Shown here: piece by piece, positions 15,929 to 24,621 of the stretch
Layout: each line of letters begins with the position of its first letter
How positions within the stretch are numbered: the stretch's first letter is position 1
From: Promethearchaeota archaeon
GTDB lineage: Archaea > Asgardarchaeota > Lokiarchaeia > Sigyniarchaeales > SOKP01
Direction of reading: 5' to 3'
Length of the DNA: 34,863 nucleotides
NCBI GenBank assembly: GCA_019058425.1
Contig: JAHPYZ010000051.1
Span: forward strand, 1-34,863
Notes under the pieces: model-generated
The model's database searches: none
What the model was told of the DNA's origin: nothing
Seen by the model: the letters and a program-made list of their open reading frames with translations, nothing else
Program-made: the position numbers and the translations under genes

Positions 15929-16100
15929 TTAAATAGAAAACGGAAAATTATTCGAATATATTTCCTTATTCCAAGAAACTGTGGAGGGAAAATTAAATCT
16001 ATAGCCTTTTTCATAGTTTTTATTATAGTAGGTTTTAACGTGACACCCCCATACGATCTTGTCAAAATCAACACGAGTTACCCTATTTCCACTCGTAATT
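15929..16100 (-). pseudogene. Relic of a second PI-PLC-like gene (C-terminal tail only)
   Basis: On the minus strand this reads R-V-T-R-V-D-F-D-K, then IVWGCHVKTYYNKNYEKGYR and a final NFP...FPFSI stop. It is a clear paralog of the end of the complete PLC gene (RATRADFDR, IVWGMHVKTYYNKNYENGYR, FPWSI stop). Near its upstream end an extra base breaks the frame, and homology stops at about 16100, where a hypD-like segment begins. Most differences from the intact copy over the aligned stretch are synonymous, so the lost gene was functional for some time after duplication. Confidence 0.85.
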
Positions 16101-16104
16101 TAAT

Positions 16105-16373
16105 AAAAATAACTTTGAGAAATCTCAAGATATTCCACCAGGTTGTCTATGTCATCGAGAGAAGGAGCCATTTTTACGCATTTTACGGCACTTTAGAATC
16201 ATTCTGAGAGAAGGAGCGGTCTAAACACCCTTTACAGCACTTTAGAATTTTTTTGTCAATTAGAGAAAAAAACTTTTTTTCGAGAAGAATGTAATCAGAT
16301 TAATCCTATTGGGCCTTGTATGGTTTCAATGGAAGGAACCTGTAGCATCTATTATAAATATCATGAGAGATGA
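16105..16373 (+). pseudogene. Relic of a second hypD (C-terminal tail only)
   Basis: The segment reads EKSQDIPPGCLCH (hypD itself has EKSQDIPPGCSCH), is then interrupted by about 115 bp holding a 49-bp direct repeat, and resumes as FREECNQINPIGPCMVSMEG with TCSIYYKYHER and TGA. In the 20-codon stretch PIGPCMVSMEG...YKYH, all eight base differences from hypD are synonymous. It is therefore a remnant of a once functional second hypD, not a recent copy. Confidence 0.9.
16157..16254 (+). repeat. Two imperfect 49-bp tandem repeats within the hypD relic
   Basis: GAGAGAAGGAGC starts at 16157 and again at 16206, and CACTTTAGAAT at 16189 and 16238, both exactly 49 bp apart. The block replaces the middle of the hypD tail relic. 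It has no ORF of note and no recognised terminal inverted repeats. Confidence 0.75.
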
Positions 16374-16409
16374 TATTAGAAGTAAAATTTATTATCGTGG
16401 AGCAAATCT

Positions 16410-17342
16410 TCAAATTGACCATGGAAAACAAGAATTATACTCATCAGTTCCCCATACATCTGTTGCAGGGAAATTACAACGATATCCATTTTCATAATTT
16501 TTATTGTAGTATGTTTTTACATGCATGCCCCATACAATTCTATCAAAATCTGCTCGAGTTGCTCTTTGGAATTCAGAATTATGAGTAAAACTTTCAGTGC
16601 TGAACTCAAGACTGCATTTCCAGAAATGACATTTTTCTTTAAGATATATTGCCTTATCTCCCTGATCTTCTTGAACCCAGGAAACAAAACATAAGTCATC
16701 CTTACTTTCTAGGGAATTGTTTAAATATTGTAGTCGAGAATCAAACCCCCCTTCATTGGCTGCCCAATATCCGCCCCAATAACTTACAAGAACAATTATA
16801 ACTTTTCCTTTTAATTCTCTTACGTTTGGCCATTTAAAATTGTAATCTCTGAAATTTTTATAAGTGAAAAGTGTATTAGAATTGATTGAATCTAAAATAA
16901 TTTTATTAAGTTTCTTAATCCCATATAGTTCTTCAGGTTCGTTATTTGAATCAATAATAGAATCTTTTAATTCAATAAAAAGGGTAATTGGTGCATGGTC
17001 TTTATTCTGTTCATTAGACCAATCATCTAAAACTCTAAGCCAATTAGACAATAAAAAGTCATTAGGATTGCCATCGACTCCCAGAAGTGAATCTATGTGT
17101 TTTTCCAAATGAAATACTTCAAAATCATCTAAATCCTGTATCTTTTTATCATGAATGTCGTATTCAAGCCCTCTTACTCCCTTATTTAACTGTTCTCTTA
17201 TAGAATGGACATAAGAATTATGACTCGTTTTGAAAAATGCTTTATGATATGGTATATCCCATCTATTTTCTGGATTAATCATAATAGAGAGGTGGTCTTT
17301 AATTATCATTAAGAGCTTTAGTAAAAACTTAATTCTTTTCAT
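16410..17342 (-). CDS. Phosphatidylinositol-specific phospholipase C-like phosphodiesterase
   Basis: 310 residues. The N-terminal catalytic half has the family order: KTSHNSY with H41, GVRGLEYDIH with E60 and D62, EVFHLEKH with H78, then a W-x-x-x-L-D-D-W helix and TLFIELKD. These match the Ca2+-dependent PI-PLC (C1-like) group, with two catalytic His and acidic Ca2+ ligands. No convincing signal peptide: the N terminus (KRIKFLLKLLMIIKD) is only mildly hydrophobic. The substrate may be archaeal archaetidylinositol or another phospholipid; this is inference. It is convergent with the hypD region and divergent from hypF. Its tail is repeated as a relic at 15929-16100. Confidence 0.8.
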   Translation of the reverse strand: MKRIKFLLKLLMIIKDHLSIMINPENRWDIPYHKAFFKTSHNSYVHSIREQLNKGVRGLEYDIHDKKIQDLDDFEVFHLEKHIDSLLGVDGNPNDFLLSNWLRVLDDWSNEQNKDHAPITLFIELKDSIIDSNNEPEELYGIKKLNKIILDSINSNTLFTYKNFRDYNFKWPNVRELKGKVIIVLVSYWGGYWAANEGGFDSRLQYLNNSLESKDDLCFVSWVQEDQGDKAIYLKEKCHFWKCSLEFSTESFTHNSEFQRATRADFDRIVWGMHVKTYYNKNYENGYRCNFPATDVWGTDEYNSCFPWSI

Positions 17343-17454
17343 TATAAAATATTAATTCTTTTTGTTTTGTTCTAATATGCTATTGTTACTTTATTTTTTG
17401 AGTCTAATTCAAAAATCAGTTGATTTAAATTTCTTTTAATTTTAATTTATTTGA

Positions 17455-19848
17455 ATGGTAATAAAAACTGTAGAAATTAACATTGAAGGGATAGTTCAAG
17501 GAGTAGGTTTCCGTCCTTTTTTATTTAATTTAGCAAGAAGTTTCGATTTAAAAGGACTAATTTTAAACCGTGGTAATGCAGGTGTTAGGCTTGAACTCCA
17601 AGGAAATGATAAGGATATAAATGATTTTATTAGAAATATTACAATTAAGGCACCTGAAATATCTTATATTGAGAAAATTCAGAGTAGAGAAATAGCTTCT
17701 ACACAAAAATTTGATAATTTAGAAATTAAACCAAGTGAGCTAGGACGTGGAGTAAGTTTAACTCTCCCACCTGATATCGCAATTTGTAATGAATGTTTAG
17801 AGGATATGAATGATCCACAAAAAATAAAATATTATAAGTATCCTTTTATCGCATGTGCAGCATGTGGTCCTAGATATACTACAGTTACCGAATTACCTTA
17901 TGATAGAGAAAGGAGTACTATGATTAAGTTTCCTTTCTGTCAACAGGCTAAACCTGAATCTTGCGCTCAAGAATATTCAGATTTTAATAACAGAAGGTTT
18001 CATGCACAAACATTTGCCTGCTCAATTTGCGGACCTCATTATACATTATATAATAAACAAAAAGAAATCATTGATAATCATTCAATCGATTCTATTTTAC
18101 TCGAGACCGCTAAAAGGATTAATGAAGGCGAAATTGTAGCAGTAAAAGGTATTGGAGGAACACATCTGGTTAGTTTAATTGATGATGAGACTATTCTGAA
18201 ACTCCGTAAAATAAAAGGAGAAAGAAAGTACAAGCCTTTTGCTTTAATGGTTCCAAATTTGAAATTTATTCAAAATGACTTAAGAATTTCGTCTAAAGAA
18301 TTAGAGTTAATAACGTCATTTCGTCGACCTATTGTGCTTCTAGAAAGAAAAGGATTAGTCGATAATTCAATCATTAGTCAACAAGTAGCACCAGGGTTAA
18401 GTAATGTGGGAATAATGCTTCCATATTCAGGGATACATTATTTATTATTTCAATATGTTGGTGAAAAACCTTTAATTTATACAAGTGGGAATAAATCTTA
18501 TATTCCTATGGCTATAGAGAATAATGAGATATTTAACCAACTTCAAGATTTAGCAGATATTTTCCTTCTCCACAATAGATCAATCTACCAAAGAGCTGAT
18601 GATAGTGTATTAAGAATTCATGACAATAAAGTAAAAATAATAAGACGATCCAGAGGTTATGTTCCAGAATATTTACCCCTACCATTCGAAGTGGATGTTC
18701 CAGGCGCTCTTGCAACAGGTCCAGAGTTATCCACAACAGCAAGTGTATTAAGATATAATAGAGCATTCCCTACTCAACATATTGGACATGTTACTCATCT
18801 GGAAACCTATGAACATCTGAAAAATTCACTCTTTCATATGAAGAATCTACTCCAAATTAAAGATTCAGAAGTCAAGTTTATTGCTTGTGATGCTCATCCT
18901 GAATTTATTAGCTCCAAGTTTGGTAAGGAATTATCAACGCAATTTGAAATCCCTTTATACCCGATTCAACACCATTTTGCTCATATTTTAGGATTAATGT
19001 CAGAAAATAGGATAAAACTCGAAGAAAAAATCATCGGGATCAGTACTGACGGCGTTGGATATGGTGAAGATGGAAATATATGGGGCGGAGAAGTACTGTT
19101 ATGCTCCTATGATAATTTTCATCGAATTGGTCACTTAGAGTATCAACCAATGATAGGGGGTGATCGCTGCACTAAATATCCTGCACGAATGTTAGCATCA
19201 ATATTATTAAAGAAACTTGGTGTTGAAGCAGCATCTAAAATTTTTGAGAGTTTAAGATTACAGAATGATTTAGAATATAAAGAAACAGAGTTAAAAATGA
19301 TTATTTCGCAATTTGAAACTGCTAATAATAAATTCCCCTCTGAAAACATTCCGTTAACAAGCTCTACAGGTAGAATATTTGATGTTGTTTCATATATTTT
19401 AGGGGCGTGTAATATTAAAACTTATAGAGGAGAACCTGCAATGAGACTTGAATGTTTGGCTTCAAGAGGTAACTCCAAAAATATCAATTTAAAAGTAAAC
19501 TTTAGTAAAAGAGATAGTATGTCTATTATAAAAAGTTCGAGACTCATTTTTGATGTAATAGATTTATTCAAAGATAAAAAGAATCATGTAGAAGACATTG
19601 CTGCAAAATTTCAATTGGAATTGGGACTAGCATTTGCTGAGATTGCAAAAGAAGCAGCTGAGCTACAAGGAATTAACAAAATAGGGTTAACTGGCGGTGT
19701 TGCTTATAATTATTCCTTCGCAAAAATAATAAAAGAAAACTTGATAATGGAAGGTTTTGAATTTATAGAGCATAATTTGATTCCTCCTGGAGATGCGGGT
19801 ATTAGTATAGGGCAATTAATTGGGGGATATTTTAAACATTGTCACTAG
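17455..19848 (+). CDS. hypF: Carbamoyltransferase HypF
   Basis: 797 residues, slightly longer than typical. Domain order: acylphosphatase (GIVQGVGFRPFLFNLA, residues ~1-90), a double zinc finger (~111-195), a YrdC-like nucleotide domain (GIGGTHLVSLIDDE, LRKIKGERKYKPFAL), and a Kae1/carbamoyltransferase C-terminal domain (HHFAHILGLMSEN, GVGYGEDGNIWGGE, TGGVAYN). It moves carbamoyl from carbamoyl phosphate via carbamoyl-AMP to the HypE C terminus. In the second zinc finger, C162 and C170 are seven residues apart instead of two. Start is ATG 17455 in an AT-rich leader without a Shine-Dalgarno site; the gene is divergent from the PLC gene. Confidence 0.95.
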   Translation: MVIKTVEINIEGIVQGVGFRPFLFNLARSFDLKGLILNRGNAGVRLELQGNDKDINDFIRNITIKAPEISYIEKIQSREIASTQKFDNLEIKPSELGRGVSLTLPPDIAICNECLEDMNDPQKIKYYKYPFIACAACGPRYTTVTELPYDRERSTMIKFPFCQQAKPESCAQEYSDFNNRRFHAQTFACSICGPHYTLYNKQKEIIDNHSIDSILLETAKRINEGEIVAVKGIGGTHLVSLIDDETILKLRKIKGERKYKPFALMVPNLKFIQNDLRISSKELELITSFRRPIVLLERKGLVDNSIISQQVAPGLSNVGIMLPYSGIHYLLFQYVGEKPLIYTSGNKSYIPMAIENNEIFNQLQDLADIFLLHNRSIYQRADDSVLRIHDNKVKIIRRSRGYVPEYLPLPFEVDVPGALATGPELSTTASVLRYNRAFPTQHIGHVTHLETYEHLKNSLFHMKNLLQIKDSEVKFIACDAHPEFISSKFGKELSTQFEIPLYPIQHHFAHILGLMSENRIKLEEKIIGISTDGVGYGEDGNIWGGEVLLCSYDNFHRIGHLEYQPMIGGDRCTKYPARMLASILLKKLGVEAASKIFESLRLQNDLEYKETELKMIISQFETANNKFPSENIPLTSSTGRIFDVVSYILGACNIKTYRGEPAMRLECLASRGNSKNINLKVNFSKRDSMSIIKSSRLIFDVIDLFKDKKNHVEDIAAKFQLELGLAFAEIAKEAAELQGINKIGLTGGVAYNYSFAKIIKENLIMEGFEFIEHNLIPPGDAGISIGQLIGGYFKHCH

Positions 19849-20002
19849 AGTTTGAAAGAGAATAAATACTAGAAGCCCAAACCGTAAAATAATTATACAT
19901 TTTTATCTAAATTATATTGGAGTATCTCAGCTATTTCAAATCATATTGGATTAATAATTTTATTTAATAGCATTTTTTCGTTCAAATATATTGTGATATA
20001 AA

Positions 20003-21400
20003 ATGGGAGGTCTTTTTGGGGTTTTTTCAGATTCAGATTGTTTAGAAGATCTTTTCTATGGGACAGATTATCATTCTCATTTAGGAACTAGTAGAGGAGG
20101 ATTGGCTGTAAAAAATTCAGGTGGACTTCAACGATTCATCAAAGATATTTCGACGACTCAGTTTAGGTCGAAATTCGAAAAAGATATAAAAAAAATGCAC
20201 GGAAACAAGGGTATTGGAGTTATTAGTGATTATGATGATCAACCATTAATAATTAACTCACATTTAGGTGTTTTTGCTATTGTTACAGTAGGAAAAATCA
20301 ATAATCTGGAAGAATTAGCTCAAAATGCTTTGAAAAACGGTTCTCACTTTTCAGAGATGCATGGAGGAGATATAAATCCTACTGAGATGATAGCAACTAT
20401 AATTAGTCAAGGCACTACATTTGAAGATGGAATCCAGAAAGTTCAAAATATGATCGATGGATCATGTACTTTTCTAATATTAACAAATGAAGGAATTTAT
20501 GCTGTGAGGGATAAACTAGGGAGAACTCCACTAATAATTGGCGAAAAACCTGGATCTTATGCTATAACAATGGAAACTTGTGCATTTCCAAATCTTGGAT
20601 ACAAAACAATTAAATTTCTTGGGCCAAGTGAAACAATTTTCATAAGCAAGAATGGTCTTGAACAAAAAATCCCTCCGGGAGACCGATTGCAAATTTGTGG
20701 ATTTCTATGGGTCTATTATGGATACCCTGCATCTAATTATGAAGATATAAATGTTGAAGTTGTTCGATATAAATGCGGGTCATATTTAGCAAAAAATAAT
20801 GGTGTGGAAATTGACCTTGTTGCAGGTATCCCTGATTCTGGGACAGGACATGGCTTAGGTTATGCAAGCGAAGCAAAAATTCCTTTCTCACGACCTTTTG
20901 TTAAGTATACTCCAACTTGGCCACGTAGTTTCATGCCTCAAGACCAAGAGATAAGGGATGAAGTTGCGAAGATGAAACTTATCCCAATTAAAGAATTAAT
21001 AAATAAAAAACGATTGCTTTTTTGCGAAGACTCAATTGTAAGAGGAACTCAACTTAGAAAAACAATTCAAAGATTGTATGAAAATGGGGCTAAAGAAGTA
21101 CATATGAGACCCGCATGTCCTCCACTTGTTTATAGTTGTAAATTTCTTAACTTTTCTCGATCTCGTTCCGAATTAGATTTAGCTGGACGGTGGGCTATAA
21201 AAGAACTAATAGGAAGGAATATCGAAGATCCTGCAGGTTATGTTGATCCAGAATCTGATAATTACAAAGCTATGGTTGATGTCATTCGTAAAAGATTAAA
21301 ATTAACGACTTTACAATACCAAAAACTTGGAGATCTAGTTAAAGCTATTGGTCTACCTAAAGATAAGATATGTACTTATTGTTGGGATGGAGTGGAATAG
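20003..21400 (+). CDS. PurF-like paralog lacking the catalytic N-terminal cysteine
   Basis: 465 residues with the amidophosphoribosyltransferase architecture. The Ntn-type glutaminase-like domain begins MGGLFGVF, with Gly where PurF has Cys1, so glutamine hydrolysis by the normal route is not possible. DYHSHLGTSRGG is a strong family hallmark. The PRPP loop LLFCEDSIVRGTQ (~337-350) and the Fe-S-type Cys (ICGFLWVYYG, ACPPLVYSC, ICTYC) are retained. Similar Cys-less PurF-like proteins occur next to true PurF in various bacteria. It might be regulatory or use free ammonia; unknown. It faces the canonical purF with 14 bp between stops. Confidence 0.85.
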   Translation: MGGLFGVFSDSDCLEDLFYGTDYHSHLGTSRGGLAVKNSGGLQRFIKDISTTQFRSKFEKDIKKMHGNKGIGVISDYDDQPLIINSHLGVFAIVTVGKINNLEELAQNALKNGSHFSEMHGGDINPTEMIATIISQGTTFEDGIQKVQNMIDGSCTFLILTNEGIYAVRDKLGRTPLIIGEKPGSYAITMETCAFPNLGYKTIKFLGPSETIFISKNGLEQKIPPGDRLQICGFLWVYYGYPASNYEDINVEVVRYKCGSYLAKNNGVEIDLVAGIPDSGTGHGLGYASEAKIPFSRPFVKYTPTWPRSFMPQDQEIRDEVAKMKLIPIKELINKKRLLFCEDSIVRGTQLRKTIQRLYENGAKEVHMRPACPPLVYSCKFLNFSRSRSELDLAGRWAIKELIGRNIEDPAGYVDPESDNYKAMVDVIRKRLKLTTLQYQKLGDLVKAIGLPKDKICTYCWDGVE

Positions 21401-21414
21401 GAAATAAATATATT

Positions 21415-22911
21415 TTAAATTCTACTTTTAACAATTGATTGTTCTAGTTCCGCTAATGTTTGTACAGATTTGAGGGGATATTCCCCCGTTAAACAAGCTA
21501 AACATAATTCATTTCTATTCTTTCCAATAGCTTGAGTTAGATTATCTACTGTTTGATATAATAAGGTATCTGCTCCAATTGTACGTTGAACCTCGTTCAA
21601 ATAACTTTCACCATATTTATTTTGAAATCTTCCGGCAATTAGTTCATTTTTAGTAGGAAAATCAATTCCCATATAACATGGACTGACTATTGGAGGACAG
21701 CTTACTCTCAAATGAACACGTTTAGCTCCTCCTATTTCTCTCAATAATGATACAATTTGTTGAGTTGTAGTTCCCCTCACAATAGAATCATCTAGAAGAA
21801 TAACATCCTTATCCTTAACAATGCTTTTTATTGGATTCAATTTCTCTTTTACAGCAATCTTGCGCTTTGCTTGAGCAGGCATAATAAAAGTTCTATGTAC
21901 ATAACGATTTTTCATTAATCCCTCTATATATGGAAGTTTAGCTTCTTTAGCATATCCAACTGCCACACTTCGACCTGAATCTGGAACTGGAACTACTATC
22001 GCGTTTTTTCTTATCTCAGAGTCTTTTAAAATAGGGTCACTCTTAGCTAAATTCATACCTAATTGTAGTCTTGCTTCTGCAACCGAAATTCCATCAATAT
22101 TAGAATCAGGTCGAGCGAAATAAACATATTCGAATTGACAGATGGCCGTTCTATTTGCTTTAATTAACAATTCCGAATGAATATCTTTTTGATGACTCAG
22201 ATGCACAATTTCTCCCGGTTTAACATCCCTTAAGAAAGTACCTTCTACAGCATCAATTGCACAGGATTCAGATGCAACAAAATATAGATTGCGTTGTTCA
22301 GTTTTCAATTCACCAATACATAGCGGCTTAAATCCCAGAGGATCTCTTATAGCATAGATGTCTCCCTCAGAAGTCATCAAAATTAAAGAATAAGAACCAT
22401 CCAGTAATTTGCTTGTTAACTTAAGAATTTCAGGCCAATCCTCAGTACCGAAAGCAATTGATCCAATTAATTGAGCTAAAACTTCGGTATCAGTATCAGT
22501 AATAAAAATCCTTCCCATTTCATCCATTTTCTTTTTAATTTCATCGAAGTTAGCTATAGTTCCATTAAAAGCCATGGAAAATTCTATCTCATTATTCCTG
22601 AAATGGAATGGTTGCATATAAAGAGAAGAATTAAATCCTACTGCTCCAGTTGTAGCATACCTGTTATGACCAATGCCAACATTTCCCCAATATTCTGAAA
22701 TAATTCTTTCCTTTAGTACTTTTGAAACTAATCCATTTTTCTTATATGTAAATATTTTACCCCCAGTCTTCAAAAGTGATATTCCTGTTGATTCTTGTCC
22801 TCTATGTTGTAATGCAATTAATCCTCGATACAAAATATTTGAGACTGAATAACCAATATCATTACAGGTCACACCAAAAATAGCACAGTTCTCTCTAGGT
22901 TTTACAATCAT
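21415..22911 (-). CDS. purF: Amidophosphoribosyltransferase (glutamine PRPP amidotransferase)
   Basis: Catalyses the first step of purine synthesis, making phosphoribosylamine from PRPP and glutamine. ATG 22911 is preferred: GGAC lies 7 nt before it, and the protein then begins MIVKPRENCAIFG, putting the nucleophile C9 behind a short propeptide. The frame is open to ATG 22947. Hallmarks: RGLIALQHRGQEST, GIGHNRYATTG, the PRPP loop VILLDDSIVRGTT and the Fe-S cysteines ICQFEYVYFARPDS, SCPPIVSPC and LCLACLTGEYP. All catalytic residues look intact, in contrast to the paralog next to it. Confidence 0.95.
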   Translation of the reverse strand: MIVKPRENCAIFGVTCNDIGYSVSNILYRGLIALQHRGQESTGISLLKTGGKIFTYKKNGLVSKVLKERIISEYWGNVGIGHNRYATTGAVGFNSSLYMQPFHFRNNEIEFSMAFNGTIANFDEIKKKMDEMGRIFITDTDTEVLAQLIGSIAFGTEDWPEILKLTSKLLDGSYSLILMTSEGDIYAIRDPLGFKPLCIGELKTEQRNLYFVASESCAIDAVEGTFLRDVKPGEIVHLSHQKDIHSELLIKANRTAICQFEYVYFARPDSNIDGISVAEARLQLGMNLAKSDPILKDSEIRKNAIVVPVPDSGRSVAVGYAKEAKLPYIEGLMKNRYVHRTFIMPAQAKRKIAVKEKLNPIKSIVKDKDVILLDDSIVRGTTTQQIVSLLREIGGAKRVHLRVSCPPIVSPCYMGIDFPTKNELIAGRFQNKYGESYLNEVQRTIGADTLLYQTVDNLTQAIGKNRNELCLACLTGEYPLKSVQTLAELEQSIVKSRI

Positions 22912-23046
22912 TTTTTGTCCTTTTTTCTTAAAAAGCATGATATTCATTAATTTGAGAGAAGCAATTTAATTATCTTCAATTAATTTAAATCATATATGAT
23001 TTTTAATTATTAGTTTAATAGAATATTAAATATTTCAACGAAAAAA

Positions 23047-23715
23047 GTGTTAAAAATAGGAAGAAAATCTAAATTTTTAGCAATAGCTATATTAGTCGGG
23101 GGGAAGAGTAGTCGATTTGGAAGTGATAAAGGACTTTTTGAATTTTCTGGAAAACCTCTTATTTCTTACTTGCTTGATACATTAAGTGATCTTAATTATG
23201 AATTATTTTTAGTTGCTAATTCTATAGAACAGGTGCAAGATTATATGGGAAAAATTGATATTAAAAATCTAACTGCTTTCATTATAGATGAAAAAGATGA
23301 TTTTGCTAATAGAACTCTATATACGCCTATGATAGGTTTATTTTCAGCATTTAAAGAATTAAATAGATTGAATTATGAAAAGGTTTTAATTTTATCATGC
23401 GATTCTCCTTTAATACAAAAACTAGTTTTAAAATACATGATTGAACAATCTAAAGATTTTGATTGTTGTATTCCACAGTGGGAGAATGGACTTGTCGAAC
23501 CACTAATAGCAATTTATCCAGTTAAAAAGGGGTTAAGGATAGCTAAAAGGAATTTAAAAATTCGATCATATAAATTAACAAATTTATTAAACTCTCAATG
23601 GAAAATTAAATATTTATCTATTGAAAATCAAATCAAGAACTTAGATAAGAACCTTGCTACATTCGTTAACATAAATGAATTAGAAGATTTAGACAAGTTA
23701 TTAAAAAAAATATGA
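23047..23715 (+). CDS. mobA: Molybdenum cofactor guanylyltransferase-like protein (MobA family)
   Basis: 222 residues from GTG 23047; no ATG lies upstream before an in-frame TAG. AILVGGKSSRFGSDKG (residues 15-29) is the nucleotide-binding loop of MobA. ILSCDSPLI holds the Mg-binding Asp, and the C-terminal segment FVNINELEDLDKL gives the N-x-N/T-P-x-D/E-like motif of the family. MobA attaches GMP (or another nucleotide) to molybdopterin. The presence of fmdA at 25992 (part of a Mo/W enzyme) is consistent with such a need. The downstream gene is on the opposite strand. Confidence 0.85.
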   Translation: MLKIGRKSKFLAIAILVGGKSSRFGSDKGLFEFSGKPLISYLLDTLSDLNYELFLVANSIEQVQDYMGKIDIKNLTAFIIDEKDDFANRTLYTPMIGLFSAFKELNRLNYEKVLILSCDSPLIQKLVLKYMIEQSKDFDCCIPQWENGLVEPLIAIYPVKKGLRIAKRNLKIRSYKLTNLLNSQWKIKYLSIENQIKNLDKNLATFVNINELEDLDKLLKKI

Positions 23716-23742
23716 AAAAAAAAATTTTAAATATTTAAATGT

Positions 23743-24231
23743 TTAGAAGTCATCAGAACCCATTATTCCTCCAATTAGACCTAAAACTCCACCACCAAGT
23801 AGAAGATATAGACCAAGGGATACATTAACTCCCGCCTGTAAATGTAGAGGCACATCAAAAGGAATAATACCCGGAACTAAAGCTTCACCGAAGGTAGCTA
23901 AGTAAAAAGCTTCAGTTACCATATCAAAATTGATGAAGAGCACCAATAAAATGTATACGCTAACTCCAATAACAAAGATCGCACCTATTATTGCAGGAAC
24001 TCGGCTTTTCACTCCTATTAGTATTAAAACTCCTGAAGCTGCAAAAATTAAGAAAACTATCGCTAAAATGATCCATATAACTTCACCGGTCTGAAAAATG
24101 AGACCAATATTCATAAAAAAGCTATATATATTGGAATACGCTAAACCGCCGATATTAGCCCATGAGAAAAAATAAGTCGCTGCGAGTGTTAAAATTCCTC
24201 CTAGAATACAAAAAACTTTTCCAGCACCCAT
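23743..24231 (-). CDS. Small four-helix membrane protein, Gly-rich C terminus
   Basis: 162 residues, all hydrophobic, with four predicted membrane helices: ~7-27 (VFCILGGILTLAATYFFSW), ~50-75, ~80-105 and a C-terminal LGLYLLLGGGVLGLIGGIMG, which is a glycine-zipper-like helix. A lumen- or cytosol-exposed loop (YSNIYSFFMNIGLIFQTGE and PGIIPFDVPLHLQ) separates them. No charged or metal-binding motif. The layout and end motifs (GKV at the start, GGxLGxIGG at the end) resemble those of the divergently transcribed 173-residue gene at 24622, so the two are likely paralogs. Function is unknown. Confidence 0.75.
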   Translation of the reverse strand: MGAGKVFCILGGILTLAATYFFSWANIGGLAYSNIYSFFMNIGLIFQTGEVIWIILAIVFLIFAASGVLILIGVKSRVPAIIGAIFVIGVSVYILLVLFINFDMVTEAFYLATFGEALVPGIIPFDVPLHLQAGVNVSLGLYLLLGGGVLGLIGGIMGSDDF

Positions 24232-24621
24232 ATTATTACACTATTATTTTTTATATTTTTTTATATTAAATAGATTCAATTATATATATAATATTAATCT
24301 ATATTCGGAACTATTTAATATTTGAGTAGTTAGTGCGTTAAAATGGAATAATAATTACACTAATATGTAAGTATTATTAATAACTTGAATAAAATATTCA
24401 AAAATCTCCAGATTATGAATATTTCTAATACACTTTAAGGAAAAATTTCATTATAACACTCAATGATCAATAGCGTGAAACATTAATGAGATATTACAAA
24501 AAAGTAGAAAGCTTTATTAATGATTAAGTTGAAATTATTTACGTTATCCAAATTTTAATTAAAAAATTTGAGAATAAATCATACAAAAAAAATATATTAA
24601 ACTAAGAAAAAGGTAATAATT
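24232..24621. other. 390-bp AT-rich gap between two divergent membrane-protein genes
   Basis: No gene, tRNA-like fold or clear repeat was recognised. The stretch must hold the promoters of both flanking genes, and several TATA-like tracts (for example TATATATATAATATTAATC near 24280-24298) fit that role. Confidence 0.4.

Noticed and set aside
15694..16074. Minus-strand 126-residue frame
   Set aside because: It runs antisense through the hypD tail and reads the PLC relic in a wrong frame; the relic is explained by homology in another frame.
18533..19349. Minus-strand short frames inside hypF
   Set aside because: They are antisense shadows of a strongly conserved gene with no start signals.
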